A DNA stretch of 64,000 nt from Rhodococcus wratislaviensis. GTDB lineage: Bacteria > Actinomycetota > Actinomycetes > Mycobacteriales > Mycobacteriaceae. The position numbers and the translations under genes were made by a program. The DNA lies in contig NZ_UAUI01000001.1 in the NCBI RefSeq assembly GCF_900455735.1, forward strand, positions 124,001 through 188,000. Direction: 5' to 3'. Below, one piece after another: positions 62,119 to 64,000 of the stretch; the stretch's first letter is position 1, and each line of letters opens with the position of its first letter. The notes under the pieces are model-generated. The model was not told where the DNA came from. It did not search any database and worked only from the letters and a program-made list of their open reading frames with translations.

Positions 62119-62736
62119 ATGACTCGTTCCACCGCCTTCCGCCGAGCCGCAATCGTTCTCGCGTCCGCAGCCGCCTTCGGCATGCTGTCTTCGGGACCGG
62201 CGTCGGCAGCACCGGTCGCCGACTTCGCGAAGGGTGCCGCCGGACTGCAGGCGCTGGCCACCGAGGTCTCCCCCGCCGCGACGGCGGCCGTGGACGCCCT
62301 TCTCGGCGCCAGCGTGTTCATCCCGAAGGACGTGCTCGAGGTCGGACTCACCACACCGCAGGACTTCATGTACCCGTCCCCCACCCTCGGGTGCGGCGTC
62401 GCCGACAAACCCGCGACGGTCACGCTGGCGAGCGCCCAGGGCGGACCGAACCTGTTCCCCCAGATCACCGCGAACCAGCTCCGATTCCAGGCCATCCCCG
62501 CCTACGTCGCGATCCCGCAGTCATCCGATCTCAGCGTCGCGTGGATCAACCTCACGACGTTCCAGGGCGGGATCGTCACGCTCGACGACAAGCTGCCGAT
62601 CCTGGGCACCCCGCTGCTGTCGAAGATCGTCGACACCGGCAAGGGAACCGTCCTCGCGACGATGTTCGGCACGGTCGGCTACGCCGACGCCGTCACGTGC
62701 ACCGTGGTCCCGACCGTCGGCACCTTCACCGTCTAG
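62119..62736 (+). CDS. Secreted protein of unknown function
   Basis: 205 residues. A clear Sec signal peptide: basic start MTRSTAFRR, a hydrophobic Ala/Leu core, and a signal peptidase I site after ASA (about residue 30). There is no lipobox Cys. The mature part has two Cys (YPSPTLGCG and AVTCTVV) that could form one disulfide, and no recognisable catalytic motif. ATG is preceded by GAGGAG at good spacing. It is divergent from fxsA and convergent with the response regulator gene, 27 bases away. I recognise it only as the kind of small exported protein common in Nocardia/Rhodococcus. Confidence 0.88.
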   Translation: MTRSTAFRRAAIVLASAAAFGMLSSGPASAAPVADFAKGAAGLQALATEVSPAATAAVDALLGASVFIPKDVLEVGLTTPQDFMYPSPTLGCGVADKPATVTLASAQGGPNLFPQITANQLRFQAIPAYVAIPQSSDLSVAWINLTTFQGGIVTLDDKLPILGTPLLSKIVDTGKGTVLATMFGTVGYADAVTCTVVPTVGTFTV

Positions 62737-62763
62737 CCGCAGTTCGCTTCCCCACCCGCCGGC

Positions 62764-63423
62764 CTACGAGCCGGGTCGTACCAGACCCGTCTCGTAGGCC
62801 AGCACCACTGCCTGGACCCGGTCGCGGACGTTCAACTTGGTCAGAATCCGGCCCACGTGCGATTTGATGGTCGACTCCGAGAGGAACAGCTGACCGGCGA
62901 TCTCCGTGTTCGACAACCCGGTGGCGACCAGCTGCAGCACTTCCCGTTCACGCTCGGTCAGCACATCGAGGACCTCCGGGTCACGAAGCGGACCCGGACC
63001 GTCGTCGAGGAACCGCGCCAGCAGCCGGCGGGTCACCTTCGGCGACACCACTGCGTCACCCGCGGCCACACTGCGGATGGCCGATACCAGGTCTTCCGAC
63101 GGGGTGTCCTTGAGCAGGAAGCCGCTGGCCCCGGCCCGCAATGCACCCATGGCGTGCTCGTCGAGGTCGAAGGTCGTCATCACCAGCACGCGGCTCGCGA
63201 CCCCCGACTCCAGGATCTGGGCGGTCGCGCTGACCCCGTCCACCACCGGCATGCGGACGTCCATCAACACCACGTCGGGTTCGAGTTTGCGGACCGCGGC
63301 GACGGCGGCCGCGCCGTCGCTCGCCTCACCGACGACAGTGATGTCGTCCTGGGCGTCGAGCACCATGTTGAGGCCCATCCGCATCAGTTCCTGGTCGTCG
63401 ACGAGTAGCACGGTGATCGGCAC
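62764..63423 (-). CDS. NarL/FixJ-type two-component response regulator
   Basis: 219 residues from a GTG start (AGGTTGG upstream). Receiver domain about residues 3-120: acidic pocket D9-D10, phospho-acceptor D55 in VVLMDVRMP, switch Thr in VMTTFD, conserved Lys in LLKDTP. LuxR-type helix-turn-helix about 150-212: LTEREREVLQLVA, GLSNTEIA, SESTIKSHVGRI. It should be a DNA-binding activator or repressor controlled by a histidine kinase. No kinase gene is next to it in the window, because the upstream gene is divergent. Its targets are unknown. Confidence 0.95.
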   Translation of the reverse strand: MPITVLLVDDQELMRMGLNMVLDAQDDITVVGEASDGAAAVAAVRKLEPDVVLMDVRMPVVDGVSATAQILESGVASRVLVMTTFDLDEHAMGALRAGASGFLLKDTPSEDLVSAIRSVAAGDAVVSPKVTRRLLARFLDDGPGPLRDPEVLDVLTEREREVLQLVATGLSNTEIAGQLFLSESTIKSHVGRILTKLNVRDRVQAVVLAYETGLVRPGS

Positions 63424-63550
63424 AGCGCCAACCTAACACCGCGGTCCCGGTGGGCGCCCGACCTGCATGCCGGGCCGCGGGACACGGCGGTCACGAGTAG
63501 ATAACCAAACCAAGACCGGCGGAAGCGCTGGCATACGCTCGAAGTCTGCC

Positions 63551-63556
63551 TATGAT
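63551..63556 (+). promoter_or_regulatory. Candidate -10 box for the CBS-domain gene
   Basis: TATGAT, five of six matches to TATAAT, 44 bases before the ATG at 63601. The expected -35 position (TGGCAT, 63529-63534, 16-base spacer) is a poor match. Confidence 0.35.
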
Positions 63557-63600
63557 CGAATCGGCGGCCAGTCGGAGTGCCCAGAGATCGGGGTGTCCAG

Positions 63601-64000
63601 ATGCGAATCGCGGATGTGTTGCGGAACAAGGGTCCGGCCGTGGTGACGGTCGATCCGGAGATGCCGGTCAGCACGCTGATCGGCGAACTCGCCAGACACA
63701 ATGTCGGCGCCCTGGTGGTGACGGAGAACGACGCCGTCGTCGGGATCGTCACCGAACGCGACGTGGTGCGCCGCATCCACGAGCGCGGTCCCGACATCCT
63801 GAATGCGCGGGTCGTGGACATCATGACGACGTCGGTGTTCGCCTGTCTCCCGACCGATACCGTCGACAGTCTCGCCGAAACCATGACCGAACGCCGGATC
63901 CGGCACCTGCCGGTGATCGTGGACGGGCAGCTGGTCGGCATCGTCAGCATCGGCGACGTGGTGAAGAGCCGGATCGGCGAGCTGCAGACCGAGCGCGACC
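63601..64000 (+). CDS. Two-CBS-domain protein, 3' end off the right edge
   Basis: 133 codons are visible from ATG at 63601 (weak GGGG ribosome-binding site). Two CBS domains in tandem: about residues 7-60 (VGALVVTENDAVVGIVTERD) and 72-125 (RHLPVIVDGQLVGIVSIGDV), the classic pair that binds adenosine ligands. Nothing else is fused at the N-terminus. Stand-alone CBS-pair proteins of roughly 140 residues are common in actinobacteria, so probably only a few residues are missing. A regulatory, energy-sensing role is usual for the family; its partner is not identifiable. Confidence 0.9.
   Translation, partial: MRIADVLRNKGPAVVTVDPEMPVSTLIGELARHNVGALVVTENDAVVGIVTERDVVRRIHERGPDILNARVVDIMTTSVFACLPTDTVDSLAETMTERRIRHLPVIVDGQLVGIVSIGDVVKSRIGELQTERD

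Noticed and set aside
62759..62774. Small hairpin CCGGC-N6-GCCGG between the convergent secreted protein and response regulator genes
   Set aside because: The stem is only 5 bp, overlaps the response regulator stop codon and has no tract; too weak to call a terminator.
1..64000. tRNA, rRNA, CRISPR or prophage signals
   Set aside because: I found no cloverleaf, rRNA-like sequence, regular direct-repeat array or phage gene.

Overview
The window is high-GC actinobacterial DNA, most likely from a Rhodococcus or close relative (Mycobacteriales, Nocardiaceae). The evidence is the gene set rbpA, ppm1, lnt, an amidohydrolase and fxsA, which follows the order around Rv2049c-Rv2053c in Mycobacterium tuberculosis. 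Ppm1 and Lnt are separate proteins, as outside the M. tuberculosis complex, and codon use is strongly G/C-ending.

Two giant non-ribosomal peptide synthetase (NRPS) genes on the minus strand fill about 87% of the window. NRPS1 (start 25981, running off the left edge) shows at least 8,660 codons and seven modules. It has an EntF-like N-terminal condensation domain followed by an odd half condensation domain, and epimerisation domains in modules 3 and 5. Its adenylation pockets read hydrophobic, Ser, hydrophobic (D), hydrophobic, Thr (D), hydrophobic, hydrophobic. NRPS2 (57181 to 27575) is a complete 9,868-residue, nine-module enzyme of about 1 MDa. It also starts with an EntF-like C domain, has no epimerisation domain, and ends in a thioesterase. 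Its pockets follow the pattern X-Ser-Y-Y-X-Z-X-W-Ser, where X, Y and Ser are reused pocket types. Three pairs of nearly identical DNA blocks (0.45-1.35 kb) link its adenylation domains, and these blocks use markedly different codons from the rest of the gene.

Between the two NRPS genes (25982-27574) lie a small zinc-binding protein gene and the divergent rbpA gene, whose upstream region holds a good ECF-sigma-type promoter. A 534-base gene-free stretch with several stem-loops follows. M. tuberculosis has the giant polyketide synthase gene pks12 near rbpA, so this conserved housekeeping spot carries a different megasynthase type here, and a second one (NRPS2) has been inserted between rbpA and ppm1.

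Right of NRPS2 (57390-61915) a tight minus-strand run fxsA - amidohydrolase - lnt - ppm1 encodes lipoprotein N-acylation and polyprenol-phosphate-mannose synthesis for the envelope. Its genes overlap or nearly abut. Beyond it are a secreted protein gene (62119-62736, +), a NarL-type response regulator gene (62764-63423, -) and the first part of a two-CBS-domain protein gene (63601 to the right edge, +). I saw no tRNA, rRNA, CRISPR array, insertion sequence, MbtH-like gene, NRPS exporter or aryl/acyl-loading gene.

The likely products of the NRPSs are two separate N-capped peptides (lipopeptides or aryl-capped peptides) of at least seven and of nine residues. The cap and final structures are inference.
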